Assembly (NCBI GenBank): GCA_009782385.1
Contig: WRJE01000009.1
Span: 1 to 45,626, forward strand
Origin: Oscillospiraceae bacterium
GTDB lineage: Bacteria; Bacillota; Clostridia; Oscillospirales; UBA929
Reading direction: 5' to 3'
DNA: 45,626 nt
Each line of letters opens with the position of its first letter. Within the stretch, counting starts at the first letter, position 1. Under the pieces are notes generated by a model. It had not been told where the DNA came from. It worked only from the letters and a program-made list of their open reading frames with translations, and did not search any database. Below, one piece after another: positions 8,957-18,514 of this stretch. A program made the translations under genes and the position numbers.

Positions 8957-9877
8957 ATGCACCAAATATTAGGTAAAATTATACATAACGTGGAAAGTGT
9001 AATACGCGGAAAGCGCGATGCGGTCGAAGCGGTGGTTGCCGCGCTTATATGCGGCGGTCATGTGCTTATCGAGGATGTGCCGGGCGTTGGCAAAACGCGC
9101 CTTATTGTCGCGCTCGCCAAGAGTATCAACGCTTCTTTCGGGCGCGTTCAGTTTACGCCGGACGTACTGCCGTCAGACATCACGGGTTTTTCCATGTTCA
9201 ATCCCAAAACGAGGGAGTTCGAGTACCGCCCCGGCGTAATAATGAACGAGTTCCTGCTCGGCGACGAGATAAACCGCACATCGCCTAAAACGCAGTCCAG
9301 TTTGTTGGAGGCAATGGAGGAGCGGCAGGTGACTATTGACGGAGTTACCTATCCGCTGCCGGAGCTGTTTATGGTTATGGCGACACAGAATCCCATTGAA
9401 AACACAAGCACTTCACCCTTACCTGAGGCGCAGCTTGACAGATTCCTCATGAAGATATCCATCGGTTACCCTGAGAGGCGCGATGAACTTGAGATACTCT
9501 ATGATAACTTGCGCGACCCGCATGAACTCGCCGCCGTTGCGCGTGTCGAACATATACTTGAGTTAAGAAAAGAATTGAAGAAGGTATATATCAGCCGCCA
9601 GCTCGCGGCGTATATAGTTTCATTTGTCGCGGCAACACGCACACACTCCGGTATTCAGCTCGGCGCGAGTGTACGCGGAACGCTCGCGCTGGCGCAAGTC
9701 GCTAAAGCCTGTGCGCTCTTAGACAATAGGGAATATGTTATTCCAGATGACATACACCGTTGGCTTGAAGCGGTGCTGTCGCACAGAATGATACTTAAAC
9801 GCGGCGCGGCATACCACGGTGTCACGTTGGCGCAGGCAATCGGGGATATTAAGCGCGGCCTTTCCGTACCGAAATGA
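8957..9877 (+). CDS. MoxR-family AAA+ ATPase
   Basis: 306-residue AAA+ ATPase of the MoxR type. Walker A is GVGKTRL (about residues 43-49); the Walker B and following helix are LLGDEINRTSPKTQSSLLEAMEE-like (about residues 96-118); sensor region VMATQNPIEN is at about 137. MoxR proteins act as chaperone-like ATPases, often with a DUF58 and a transglutaminase membrane protein encoded next to them, exactly as here. The gene overlaps the DUF58 gene by four bases (ATGA). Confidence 0.93.
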   Translation: MHQILGKIIHNVESVIRGKRDAVEAVVAALICGGHVLIEDVPGVGKTRLIVALAKSINASFGRVQFTPDVLPSDITGFSMFNPKTREFEYRPGVIMNEFLLGDEINRTSPKTQSSLLEAMEERQVTIDGVTYPLPELFMVMATQNPIENTSTSPLPEAQLDRFLMKISIGYPERRDELEILYDNLRDPHELAAVARVEHILELRKELKKVYISRQLAAYIVSFVAATRTHSGIQLGASVRGTLALAQVAKACALLDNREYVIPDDIHRWLEAVLSHRMILKRGAAYHGVTLAQAIGDIKRGLSVPK

Positions 9878-10998
9878 AAAAGGCGATTTTTATCGCCGCG
9901 TGGGCGGCAAGCGGCATCTGCGCTTTGTTATTCGGCGGCAGATACCTATCACAGACATTTTATATAATCTCGGCAATATTGAGTTTGAGCGGAATATTTT
10001 CGCTCTGCGTGTATTTGACCTTGCGAGCGGGCATAGAGACGGATTCGCCAAGCGGTGTCACGGGCGGGCAGATAATGCTGACCGTTGCGTTTAGGAACAA
10101 ACTTTCGTTTCCCATACCGGCTGTTGCGGTCAATTTTTTAGAAACACCCGGAACTGATTGCATAAAGCAGTACGCGCTGACACTCGGCTCGCATGAGAAA
10201 AAGCAAATGCGCGCCGTTGTTGACTTAAAAAGCCGCGGCGAACATGAGGTCGGCGTTACACTGTGGCGAGCGTGGGACTTCTTCGGGGTGTTTACGGCGC
10301 GGCGGAATGTTAATTTGCGGCGAACGGTGACGGTGCTGCCGCGCGTTATCTCAATACGCGATAATCCCCCTTTGCCGCCACTGGAAACAGATTCAAACAC
10401 AGCGAGCCGTTCGGGTGATTTGTCGGGAGCGCGTCCGTATGTCGGCACAGACAGGATAAAAGACATACACTGGAAGCTCTCCGCAAAAGGGGATGAACTC
10501 TATACCAAGCAGTTTACGGGTGTAAAACGTCCGCCTGTTTGGGTTATCACGGATTTGAGCGATGTCGGCGGCGATGTGGTATTAGAGGATAAGCTGTTGG
10601 AATCCGCGCTGTCGCTGATAAGGTTCCTGTTGGAGTCAACTCCGGTAATGTGCGCCGCTGTCAACGATAATCTCGGGATAATGAAGCTGAAAAGCACGAG
10701 GGAATTTGACGACTATTACCAAACGCTGGGACTTGCGGAGTTTAAGGGCAGTGACTTTTACGGGACATTATCGGGTATCGGCATGGATAATCCCGGAATT
10801 GCGTGGTTGGTAACGACCGGCAGTGATATAGCGGGGACGGTTTCAAATTTCCTCTCACACGGGTGGGATGTCAAGTGGATAAACGTATCGCTTGAGCCGG
10901 ACATTACAAGTCATGACAGCGTGAGGAACACAGGAGCGTTAGTGCAACATATTCCTCTGTCCGATAATGTGAAATGCTGCGCGTGGATGTGCGATTAG
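9874..10998 (+). CDS. DUF58 domain protein (MoxR partner)
   Basis: 374 residues with two N-terminal membrane segments (about 4-15 and 28-48), a beta-rich middle part, and the DUF58 core around SGARPYVGTDRIKDIHWK (about residues 187-204). After it comes a vWA-like beginning, PPVWVITDLSDVGG. Start ATG overlaps the moxR stop. Proteins of this family are membrane-associated partners of MoxR; their biochemical role is not established. Ten bases separate it from the transglutaminase gene, so the three form an operon. Confidence 0.88.
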   Translation: MKKAIFIAAWAASGICALLFGGRYLSQTFYIISAILSLSGIFSLCVYLTLRAGIETDSPSGVTGGQIMLTVAFRNKLSFPIPAVAVNFLETPGTDCIKQYALTLGSHEKKQMRAVVDLKSRGEHEVGVTLWRAWDFFGVFTARRNVNLRRTVTVLPRVISIRDNPPLPPLETDSNTASRSGDLSGARPYVGTDRIKDIHWKLSAKGDELYTKQFTGVKRPPVWVITDLSDVGGDVVLEDKLLESALSLIRFLLESTPVMCAAVNDNLGIMKLKSTREFDDYYQTLGLAEFKGSDFYGTLSGIGMDNPGIAWLVTTGSDIAGTVSNFLSHGWDVKWINVSLEPDITSHDSVRNTGALVQHIPLSDNVKCCAWMCD

Positions 10999-11008
10999 CG
11001 GGGTTCTT

Positions 11009-13249
11009 ATGCGGTATACGAAACGTTACAGTTTAATATTGTTAACTGTTGCCGCGTTACTTAACACCGGTTCTGTTATGATAGCGCGGGCGATATTATA
11101 CGTTGAGCAAAACATTATTCTGTGTTTCCTTACGGGCGCGGCGTTTACTATGTTATTCTACGGCTGCGTTATGATTTACAGATACACTAATATTTGGACA
11201 AGTATTATTTTATCCGCGGCAATACCGTTAGTCGTCTGGCGTTTCGGCATTTTATCGTTTGTGAGAGAAATCGTTGAGGAATACTCGGCATGGATTTACA
11301 GCTACGATTTGATGACCGCCAATCCTCCCCCCTTTGCCGTGACAATAACAACCATTATCGCGGCGGCTGTTTCCGGGATTTATACCACGATTTTTGTTGT
11401 CCGAAGGCCGCGCCCGATTACAGTTGTACCGCTGTTTCTGGCGGCTGTGTTAGTACCGTACCAATGGGGCGACCCGGTTCAGCTCCGTATAGGCATTAAT
11501 ATAATACTGTTCGCGCTGCTGTATCTCATAGTATTGTCGGGGTATGATACCGTTTCGAGGAAAATGGACGGCAAACTGCGAGCGGTAACATACCAAAAGC
11601 TCGGAGCCGCGCTTTGCGCCGTCATAGTGCTTTTATCCAACCTTATTCCGTTCAGCGTGAGCGGGCGGCCTGATATTATCGACAGCTTGCAGGAAATCGA
11701 CGCTAAAACGATTTTTCAAAACTTAGGATCGGCATTTGAGACCCGAACACTGAGGATTAACACATCTGGCGAGGTAACGCTCGGAGGAGCTAATACGACA
11801 AAGGAAACTCTGCTGTTTGAACTAGAGACCAGAGAGCTGATTTATCTCTATGCCGATACATATGACCGCTATACGGGTTCTTCATGGTTGAAAACCGATG
11901 ATGAACGAGTAAATTTTACGCAGTACGATTATAACGAAAGACAGGACGCGCTTTATGTCAGAGATATAGGTTACAATCTGCCGCCGTTCTCATTTAATAT
12001 CACCTATGACAATCTGGTGACAAACAGGCTGTTAGTGCCTAGGCAGATTAGCAATATTAATATCAAATCCGGCAATAATTCGATTTTCATGAAAGACGAC
12101 CTCACGCTCTCGCTTAATTCCACCGCGCGCAGAGGGTTTTCATACTCCGGCACGACATCCAAGCGAACGCTGAATTACGCGATAGATATGTCTGATAATT
12201 ATATCAGCGGAAAAGGTGATTTTATGTTCCGCTATCTCGAATTGCCGGACAGTGTTACTCAGCGCACACGCAACCTCGCGCGGAACATAACGGAAGGCGC
12301 AGTGTCGTCAATTCAAAAAGCGTTGATAATTCAAGATTACTTGTCGCAGACATATTATTATACCTTAGACGCTCCCGCACTGCCCGAGGAAACGGACTTT
12401 GTCGATTTCTTTCTGTTCGAGGCTAAAACCGGATATTGCACTTCTTACGCAAGCGCGATGGTAGTTATGCTCAGGTCTTTAGGCATACCCGCGCGGTACT
12501 GTGAAGGGTTCACGCCTGATCCGAAGAACGGTAACAGGGGAGTATACTCCGTTTATGCCACCGATGCCCACGCTTGGGTAGAGATGTACGCGCCTTTCGC
12601 CGGGTGGGTGGAGCTTGACCCAACTGGTTCAAGTTCGGCGGCATTCTATCGCTCGACCCAAATCGCACCCGAGAAGACGGTTGAGGAAACAGATGAGTAC
12701 CCCGTACCTTTGACACCAACACCCGCGCCATTTCTCACGCCAACGCCCGCGCCTGTCAGCGATATTCCGGCGGCGGCTGTCTATACGGATGAAAAAACCG
12801 CGAACGCATTGTTTTTCAGTTCAATTTTCCGCTTCATTGTAATTGTCGCGATTATTGCATCTCCTGCCGTGATATGGTTTTTTGGCAGCCGTCTCTATAT
12901 AATAATCAGGCTCGATAACCTTAAACGGAAATCCGCGTCAAAACAGGCGCGTTTCTGGTACAATAAAATACTTGGTATTCTGAAAACCAGCGGGCTTGTC
13001 ATCAAGAGCCATGAGACGATGCGCGAATTTGAGGAACGGGTCAGAGAAACACTGCCCCTTTCGGATTTGCTGCCGGCTATTGCGCTTATGGAAATAATGG
13101 TATACAATGAAAAGGCGGTTAATACCAGAGAAATCCGTGTGCTTGCGAGTACGCACAGAAATCTTGCCGACGGACAGAGCCGTGGGTGGGGAACAATCAG
13201 ACGTTTGCTTGAAACTCATGTAACTTTGCGTTTATTATGGAGTAAATAA
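11009..13249 (+). CDS. Membrane transglutaminase-like protein (TgpA/DUF3488-DUF4129 type)
   Basis: 746-residue membrane protein. About six to seven helices in the first 215 residues are followed by a large extracytoplasmic part with a transglutaminase core. The catalytic triad is visible as Cys477 (TGYCTSY), His521 (DAHAWVEMY) and Asp537 (ELDPTG). A Thr/Pro-rich linker (TPTPAPFLTPTPAP) leads to a last helix near 610-632 and a cytoplasmic tail of the DUF4129 kind. Third gene of the MoxR-DUF58 operon. The role is likely in envelope protein or peptidoglycan processing, as inferred for relatives. It starts with ATG at 11009; the upstream ribosome site is weak (GCGGGG). Confidence 0.9.
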   Translation: MRYTKRYSLILLTVAALLNTGSVMIARAILYVEQNIILCFLTGAAFTMLFYGCVMIYRYTNIWTSIILSAAIPLVVWRFGILSFVREIVEEYSAWIYSYDLMTANPPPFAVTITTIIAAAVSGIYTTIFVVRRPRPITVVPLFLAAVLVPYQWGDPVQLRIGINIILFALLYLIVLSGYDTVSRKMDGKLRAVTYQKLGAALCAVIVLLSNLIPFSVSGRPDIIDSLQEIDAKTIFQNLGSAFETRTLRINTSGEVTLGGANTTKETLLFELETRELIYLYADTYDRYTGSSWLKTDDERVNFTQYDYNERQDALYVRDIGYNLPPFSFNITYDNLVTNRLLVPRQISNINIKSGNNSIFMKDDLTLSLNSTARRGFSYSGTTSKRTLNYAIDMSDNYISGKGDFMFRYLELPDSVTQRTRNLARNITEGAVSSIQKALIIQDYLSQTYYYTLDAPALPEETDFVDFFLFEAKTGYCTSYASAMVVMLRSLGIPARYCEGFTPDPKNGNRGVYSVYATDAHAWVEMYAPFAGWVELDPTGSSSAAFYRSTQIAPEKTVEETDEYPVPLTPTPAPFLTPTPAPVSDIPAAAVYTDEKTANALFFSSIFRFIVIVAIIASPAVIWFFGSRLYIIIRLDNLKRKSASKQARFWYNKILGILKTSGLVIKSHETMREFEERVRETLPLSDLLPAIALMEIMVYNEKAVNTREIRVLASTHRNLADGQSRGWGTIRRLLETHVTLRLLWSK

Positions 13250-13270
13250 AATAGAAAGGTTTGAAGTAAT

Positions 13271-14254
13271 ATGAAAACTAACACTGCGTTAAGGCGTATA
13301 GGTATCCTTACGAGCGGCGGAGACGCTCCCGGAATGAACGCCGTAATCCGCGCCGTCACGCGCACGGCGCATCACCACGGTATCAGTGTGCTTGGAATCA
13401 AGCGCGGTTACAACGGGCTGATTCACGGTGATGTCGTTGAGCTTGATTCTCAGTCTGTAAACGGGCTTATCACACGCGGCGGCACAATTCTCTACACGGC
13501 GCGGTGTCCTGAGTTCAACACCGAAGAAGGGCTTAAAAAGGCCGCGGATACCGTCAGGTATCTGGGAATAGACGGGCTTATCGTTGCCGGGGGCGATGGA
13601 ACTCTGCGCGGCGGACTTGATATATCAAGGCTCGGGGTAAATGTTGTGGGCATACCCTGTACCATAGATAACGATGTGGGCTGCACACATTATACAATCG
13701 GTTTTGACTCCGCCTGCAATACGGCGGTTGAGGCTATTGACAGGTTGCGCGATACAATGCAGTCTCATGAACGCTGCTCTATAGTTGAGGTCATGGGGCG
13801 CAGCGCGGGACACCTCGCGCTGTATGTCGCCATCGCGTGCGGAGCGAGCGCGGTGCTTGTGCCGGAGCTGCCGTTCGACTTTGAAAAAGACATTGCCGAA
13901 AAGATTCGCAAAGGGCGTATACGCGGGCGTTCGCATCACTTAATAATTGTCGCCGAGGGTGTCGCGGGTATATCTCATCTGGGGGAACAGATAAAAGACG
14001 CGACCGGAATGGATCCTCGCGTTACTATACTTGGACATATTCAGCGCGGCGGAATGCCGACAGCGCGTGACCGTGTCACGGCATCGCGTATGGGTGAAGT
14101 TGCGGTAAAAGCTCTGGTTGATGATAAAAAGAACAGGGTGATAACAATGTTCAAAAGCGAAATGCAGGAAATCGATATTGAAGAAGCACTCGCGATGAAG
14201 AAAGATCTTCAGCCCTCCATGCTTGAAGCCGCGTATGTGCTGACACAGAGTTAG
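13271..14254 (+). CDS. pfkA: 6-phosphofructokinase
   Basis: Phosphorylates fructose 6-phosphate, the committed step of glycolysis. Visible motifs are TSGGDAPGMNAVIR (residues 14-27), GGDGTLRGG (107-115), the catalytic TIDND (131-135, Asp133) and VMGRSAGHLAL. Gly110 corresponds to E. coli Gly104 and argues for ATP as phosphoryl donor; Cys130 sits where ATP enzymes usually have Gly124 and PPi enzymes Lys. Length 327 is standard. It follows the transglutaminase gene by 21 bases and converges with the next gene, separated by only eight bases without a clear terminator. The remaining glycolytic genes lie 11 kb downstream. Confidence 0.95.
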   Translation: MKTNTALRRIGILTSGGDAPGMNAVIRAVTRTAHHHGISVLGIKRGYNGLIHGDVVELDSQSVNGLITRGGTILYTARCPEFNTEEGLKKAADTVRYLGIDGLIVAGGDGTLRGGLDISRLGVNVVGIPCTIDNDVGCTHYTIGFDSACNTAVEAIDRLRDTMQSHERCSIVEVMGRSAGHLALYVAIACGASAVLVPELPFDFEKDIAEKIRKGRIRGRSHHLIIVAEGVAGISHLGEQIKDATGMDPRVTILGHIQRGGMPTARDRVTASRMGEVAVKALVDDKKNRVITMFKSEMQEIDIEEALAMKKDLQPSMLEAAYVLTQS

Positions 14255-14262
14255 ATACATAT

Positions 14263-15606
14263 CTATCTTTTTGACGGTTTTGTCAGCTCGATAAAATTCA
14301 AGACGGCGCATAGGGCGGTTGTCAGTAGATATGCCGCCATAAATCCCCAAAGACGCATATTCGGCATCGCCACAAGCTGCCATGTGAGAACTATTTGTAT
14401 AGCATCGCTTACCAAAATGTTTATTGCCGCCTGACGCTGTTTCCCTGCACCGTTCATCATACTGCCCGTGATATACTGAAAGCATGAAAATATTTCGGTT
14501 ATTGCCAGTATCTCAACATACTGTCCCGCGCCCTGACCCCTAAACAATACCGCGAGCAAAGGTCTTCCGAACGGGATAAGCAGCAGACACGCCGGGATTA
14601 CAAGAACAGCCGTCAAGCCCAACGCTTTCATTATCTGTCTGTTGAGCGCGGTCTTGTCACCCAATGCCGCGCTTTGAGCGGCACGCGGCATCATCGTCAA
14701 TGACAGCGGTATCACAAATACGGAGGGCAGTAATGTCAGGGGAAGCGTCATCCCGAATGTAACGCCGTAAGCGGACAGAGCCTCGCTCTGTCCCAAACCC
14801 GATACAATCAGCCGCCCCGGGATGATTATTGTGTTTATTGATGCCAAAAGGTTTCCGGCAAGCGTTGCGCCGCTGACCGGAACAGCTATACGGAACATCT
14901 CCGACAGAAGCGATTTGTCACCGATTATATTGGAATGTCCCGTTAAACGCTCATATCGCGGAGTTTTCTTTACCGACCTGCGGTAGAAAACCAAGAGCAT
15001 TGTACTTGAGCCTATTTCGCATAATACCATGCCTATCACGATTACGCCGACAGTCCACTCAAGATACGCCGGACGCAGAATCAGCAGCAACGACAAAACG
15101 CATCCTGTACGCATGATTTGCTCGAATACTTCGGAGACAGCCGGGGCGCGTACATCACCGGTACCATAGAAATAATTCTTATAAATATTTTCAAAGCCCG
15201 TAAAGAAAATACAGGGCAGCAATAACAATAGTCCTAAACGGGTACGCGCGTCGCTGAGGAGTGTCACGGAAATCCAATCTGAGAACGGCATGACAAAAGC
15301 GGCTGTCAGCCCGAATAGAATGAGAAATGCCTGTGTCGCGAGTTTTACTGTTTTTCTGACGGCGTAGAAAGCACCCTTCGCCGAATATGCCGCGGACATA
15401 CGCGCGACCGCAACGGTAAGCCCATATGCCGTCACGGACATGACAACGGAGTAAACGGGCATTATCAGCTGATAGAGTCCCATACCCTCCGAACCCACAA
15501 TTCTTGCCAAAAAAATGCGGAATATAAAACTTAGAACCTGTGAAAAAATCTGTGTCGCGGTGAGTACGATTACGCTGAATGTCAGCGATTTTGGGTCTAG
15601 TTTCAA
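14263..15606 (-). CDS. SpoVB-like polysaccharide/lipid flippase (MATE/MOP superfamily)
   Basis: 447 residues, about 12-14 membrane helices. The N-terminal pattern IFRIFLARIVGSEGMGLYQLIMPVY is typical of the stage V sporulation protein B / MurJ-type group. SpoVB proteins are thought to flip lipid-linked peptidoglycan precursors for the spore cortex; related proteins export polysaccharide intermediates. Other sporulation genes in the window make a SpoVB role plausible, but a general flippase cannot be excluded. It is transcribed alone on the minus strand between pfkA and the SLOG gene. Confidence 0.85.
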   Translation of the reverse strand: MKLDPKSLTFSVIVLTATQIFSQVLSFIFRIFLARIVGSEGMGLYQLIMPVYSVVMSVTAYGLTVAVARMSAAYSAKGAFYAVRKTVKLATQAFLILFGLTAAFVMPFSDWISVTLLSDARTRLGLLLLLPCIFFTGFENIYKNYFYGTGDVRAPAVSEVFEQIMRTGCVLSLLLILRPAYLEWTVGVIVIGMVLCEIGSSTMLLVFYRRSVKKTPRYERLTGHSNIIGDKSLLSEMFRIAVPVSGATLAGNLLASINTIIIPGRLIVSGLGQSEALSAYGVTFGMTLPLTLLPSVFVIPLSLTMMPRAAQSAALGDKTALNRQIMKALGLTAVLVIPACLLLIPFGRPLLAVLFRGQGAGQYVEILAITEIFSCFQYITGSMMNGAGKQRQAAINILVSDAIQIVLTWQLVAMPNMRLWGFMAAYLLTTALCAVLNFIELTKPSKR

Positions 15607-15674
15607 AAGTCCATCCCCCCATAGGACAGTCTATGACGGCGGGATAGGCATCATGATTACATCAGGGGTATTCA

Positions 15675-16199
15675 ATGGTCGATTTTTCCGATTTACGTAA
15701 AAAAACAGCCTGTTTCTCAGGTCACAGACCTCATCGTTTAGCTTGGGGTTTTGATGAGGACGACAGCCGCCACTCAGAACTTATAAAACGCCTTGATAAC
15801 GCCATAACCGTGGCGGTCGCCGCCGGAGTGACACGCTTTCTGTGCGGGGGTGCGCTCGGCGTTGATACATGGGCGGCGGAGGCGGTTTTCCGCGCGAAGC
15901 AAGAAATGGGCGGTGTCACGTTGGAAGTCGTAATACCGTTTCTGGGACAGGAGAAACGTTGGGCGGAGGAAGACAAGGAGCGTTACAAAAATATACTGCT
16001 CGCTTCCGATGGGTTTATTGTGCTTGAGCCGAGATATACGCCGTTTTGTATGATGAACCGCAACAAATATCTAACAGAAAACTCATCCCGCCTAATAGCC
16101 GTTTATGACGGCAATCAGACGGGAGGAACATGGCACACAATTAAAATGGCAATCGAACAGGGATTGGAATTGGATGTTATAAATCCGAACTATCTGTAA
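15675..16199 (+). CDS. SLOG family protein, YpsA-like (DUF1273)
   Basis: 174 residues. The start CFSGHRPHRL (about residues 13-22) and CGGALGVDTWAAEAV (about 55-69) are the nucleotide-binding-type motifs of the YpsA/DUF1273 branch of the SLOG superfamily, which may bind NAD- or ADP-ribose-derived ligands. Bacillus YpsA influences cell division, but the function is not settled. The last ten bases overlap the end of the convergent transglutaminase gene. Confidence 0.85.
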   Translation: MVDFSDLRKKTACFSGHRPHRLAWGFDEDDSRHSELIKRLDNAITVAVAAGVTRFLCGGALGVDTWAAEAVFRAKQEMGGVTLEVVIPFLGQEKRWAEEDKERYKNILLASDGFIVLEPRYTPFCMMNRNKYLTENSSRLIAVYDGNQTGGTWHTIKMAIEQGLELDVINPNYL

Positions 16200-17653
16200 T
16201 AGTCGCGCGATGTATCAACAACAATAACATTGTCTATTAAATCAACAAAAATATTGAATGCAATCGCTATATCACGCAGTCTGAAGTAATTGTTATCGCC
16301 AATCAGATAAGCCTTTATAATAACCTCGCTGCCATCCTTGAAAATTAACGAGGATGTCGGAACGGGGGTTTTTATTTTTCCATCGCCTGATTTCATCTCC
16401 GAACCGTCAGGCACATACGGTGTTTGGGATAAAAGCGATATTGCTCTTGTGCCTGTATCATAAAGCGCGTTGAACTGCTTGCTTGTCCCGTTAATTGCCC
16501 ACATAATGTCGCGCAGCTTAAAGTAATTCTCGTCCGCTATATTATAGCAGTCGAAAACAATCTCTCTGTCGTTAATCATAACTTTATTTCTGGTCGGGAC
16601 GGCGGAGGTGGCTTCCGATACGCTCTCCTTGGGAATATCATCCTCGGAATACTCATAAATCAAATGGTCAACGGAAAACACCTCAAGTGTAATATCGAAA
16701 TAGTAATGATTAATAAGTCCCGTATCCCTTGAAAACTCTCCGAGCGAATATGAATTATCGGTATTCCATGTGGTATCCGTTATCACCCAACGACCGTTTA
16801 CATAGAACTCGTTCCATGCGTGGTTAGCGTTGAGTTTGCCGGCTGCCGATTCGGCAGTCCACTCCTCTGTTTCGTCTTCCACCCACAAAGCGTACCCGAA
16901 AACAACCTTTGTCGGTATGCCGGCCGCCCGCATAAGCGCGGCGGTTAGATTCGCGTATCCGAGACATACTCCGCGCTTGGAGTTGAAAGTGGAGAGCGCG
17001 CTCTGTTCACCGTATGGAACTCTTTTGGACAGCACGTCCTCATCGTACCAAATATTGTCGCAGACCCAGTCGTGAATGGCGCGGGCGCGTTCAAAGTCGC
17101 CTTTTACGGTTGAGGTTATTCTCTCTGCAAGAGTGATAATGCCTATATTGTCACTTTGCACGCCCTCGGAAGGTTTAAGGTAGTATGAAAGAACTCCGCT
17201 GTCGGAGCGTTTAGAGCCGTAACGGCGCACATTATTCTCGTATGTAGGCGCGAGCTCAAAATAAACGGAGGTATTGGTGACAACAACCTTGAAAGCTCTG
17301 CCGTACAGGTAACTGACATAATTGCCGTACTGGGTGTGCAATGTGTAAAGCTGGAGATAGTATGTACCGTTACGGACACCGTCAAGACTGTAAACAGCGG
17401 TGGAATCCTGCTGACGCTGTGTCCAGAGCAGATTATGCTCGTCACCTCTCTCGTCCTCAAGTGAAATACGCAGATAGGCGAACTCACTGCTTGAAGGCAA
17501 GGTGAAAATAAGACTGTTCGGCGATGCCGATATGGAAAACGTTGATGTGTGTGAAAATTTTAACGATGGAGTGGCAACCGCCGCAAACGCATTAAGCGGT
17601 ATGCAGACAATAATCGCGATTGCGAGCAGCAGCGCGGTCATCCTCTTTTTCAT
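16190..17653 (-). CDS. Secreted transglutaminase-domain protein with copper-amine-oxidase-N-like repeats
   Basis: 487 residues with a signal peptide (about 1-25, ending NAFAA). The transglutaminase core contains Cys230 (KRGVCLGYAN), His278 (NHAWNEFYV) and Asp293 (VITDTTWN), so the triad is complete. The C-terminus has two related segments, FDCYNIADENYFKLRDIMWA (about 383-402) and IKAYLIGDNNYFRLRDIAIA (about 447-466), that match the copper amine oxidase N-terminal-like domain common in secreted clostridial proteins, probably for envelope attachment. It acts outside the cell. Its natural substrates are unknown. The gene is divergent from the SCP2 gene and converges on the SLOG gene. Confidence 0.9.
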   Translation of the reverse strand: MKKRMTALLLAIAIIVCIPLNAFAAVATPSLKFSHTSTFSISASPNSLIFTLPSSSEFAYLRISLEDERGDEHNLLWTQRQQDSTAVYSLDGVRNGTYYLQLYTLHTQYGNYVSYLYGRAFKVVVTNTSVYFELAPTYENNVRRYGSKRSDSGVLSYYLKPSEGVQSDNIGIITLAERITSTVKGDFERARAIHDWVCDNIWYDEDVLSKRVPYGEQSALSTFNSKRGVCLGYANLTAALMRAAGIPTKVVFGYALWVEDETEEWTAESAAGKLNANHAWNEFYVNGRWVITDTTWNTDNSYSLGEFSRDTGLINHYYFDITLEVFSVDHLIYEYSEDDIPKESVSEATSAVPTRNKVMINDREIVFDCYNIADENYFKLRDIMWAINGTSKQFNALYDTGTRAISLLSQTPYVPDGSEMKSGDGKIKTPVPTSSLIFKDGSEVIIKAYLIGDNNYFRLRDIAIAFNIFVDLIDNVIVVDTSRDYYR

Positions 17654-17771
17654 TTGAATCTCTCCCTATGTTAAGTTCTTTTGTGCGGTTTATAGAAATT
17701 ACCGTTGATTAAGCTCTTCTGTTATGTTAACATATACTAAGGAATAATACAATAGGAGGTTTTGAAGTATT

Positions 17772-18092
17772 ATGGACAAACATACACTTTCTTCGGAGAT
17801 GGAAGCGGTTCTGTCTCAGCTCAATGAAAAAACGGCGGGCGTTAAAGATGATTTTATATGTCTGATTAACGTAATCGGCGAGGGGTCGTTCACGCTCGAC
17901 CTATCGGCGGAGGGCGATAAGCTGTTCCCCGGAACGCCTGATAATCCCGAGGTCACAATCGAGTTATCCCAGAAAACAATGCAGGGATTGCTCTCGGGCA
18001 AAGTGCATCCGATGGTGGCGTATTCCTCGCGAAAGCTGAAAGTTAGAGGAGATATGGCAAAGGCAATGAAATTAGTCGGCATATTGGGGTAA
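17772..18092 (+). CDS. SCP2 sterol-binding-domain protein
   Basis: 106-residue single-domain protein resembling the SCP2 lipid-carrier fold: GEGSFTLDLSAEGDKLFPG in the middle and the typical ending VTIELSQKTMQGLLSGKVHPMVAY followed by KLKVRGDMAKAMKLVGIL. Small stand-alone SCP2 proteins bind hydrophobic ligands; the ligand here is unknown. AGGAGG lies 12 bases before the ATG, rather far but the only reasonable choice. Confidence 0.85.
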   Translation: MDKHTLSSEMEAVLSQLNEKTAGVKDDFICLINVIGEGSFTLDLSAEGDKLFPGTPDNPEVTIELSQKTMQGLLSGKVHPMVAYSSRKLKVRGDMAKAMKLVGILG

Positions 18093-18094
18093 AT

Positions 18095-18175
18095 GCTAAG
18101 TGCTAAGTGTTAAGTGTTAAGTGTTAAGTTATGGTGCGGTTTTACTTATCACTTTTCACTTAACACTCAACACTT
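18095..18175 (+). repeat. Heptanucleotide tandem repeats in inverted arrangement
   Basis: Five direct heptamers (two GCTAAGT, three GTTAAGT; 18095-18129) are followed, after a 13-base spacer, by about four degenerate heptamers on the opposite strand (ACTTATC, ACTTTTC, ACTTAAC, ACTCAAC; 18143-18170). The two halves are complementary and could fold into a long imperfect hairpin between two converging genes. Confidence 0.8.
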
Positions 18176-18208
18176 GTGGACGCATGAAGTTTCACTTCTT
18201 GCGTCCAC
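18176..18208 (+). terminator. Strong hairpin over the stop codon of the small membrane protein
   Basis: GTGGACGCA (18176-18184) pairs with TGCGTCCAC (18200-18208); after one mismatch an inner GAAGT/ACTTC stem closes on a 3-base loop. It covers the TGA of the minus-strand gene. No T-run follows on either strand, so termination is possible but not certain. Confidence 0.5.
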
Positions 18209-18425
18209 TCATGTCTTGGGCGTATGCCGAGCCGAAAATAGCGAAAAACAGAATCGCGGAGCAGGTTTGTCTCATTGTTTCAGACAACGCGAAGAATTCA
18301 TATGTATCCAAGCTGAGTGGCATAGCTTTGTATAGGAACAGCGCGGAGAACAGCAACAGCGCGATGGCTACCATAAACCCGCCGCGCAGTATGCTGCGTG
18401 CCGGCGGTGTCATATTTATTTTCAA
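18192..18425 (-). CDS. Small hypothetical membrane protein
   Basis: 77 residues with two hydrophobic segments (about 16-33 and 52-69) and a basic tail GRKK. I do not recognise a family. The TTG start is chosen because GAGGTG lies seven bases before it; the in-frame ATG four codons later would be 19 bases away. Convergent with the SCP2 gene, from which it is separated by the inverted heptamer repeats. It is divergent from the DUF6514-like gene. Confidence 0.6.
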   Translation of the reverse strand: MKINMTPPARSILRGGFMVAIALLLFSALFLYKAMPLSLDTYEFFALSETMRQTCSAILFFAIFGSAYAQDMSGRKK

Positions 18426-18514
18426 TGTTAATCACCTCATCATGAGGATAACATAATATATTCACGCTTTCAATGCTGAATTATTGGTATATTTACATAA
18501 TTTTTATAACAAAT

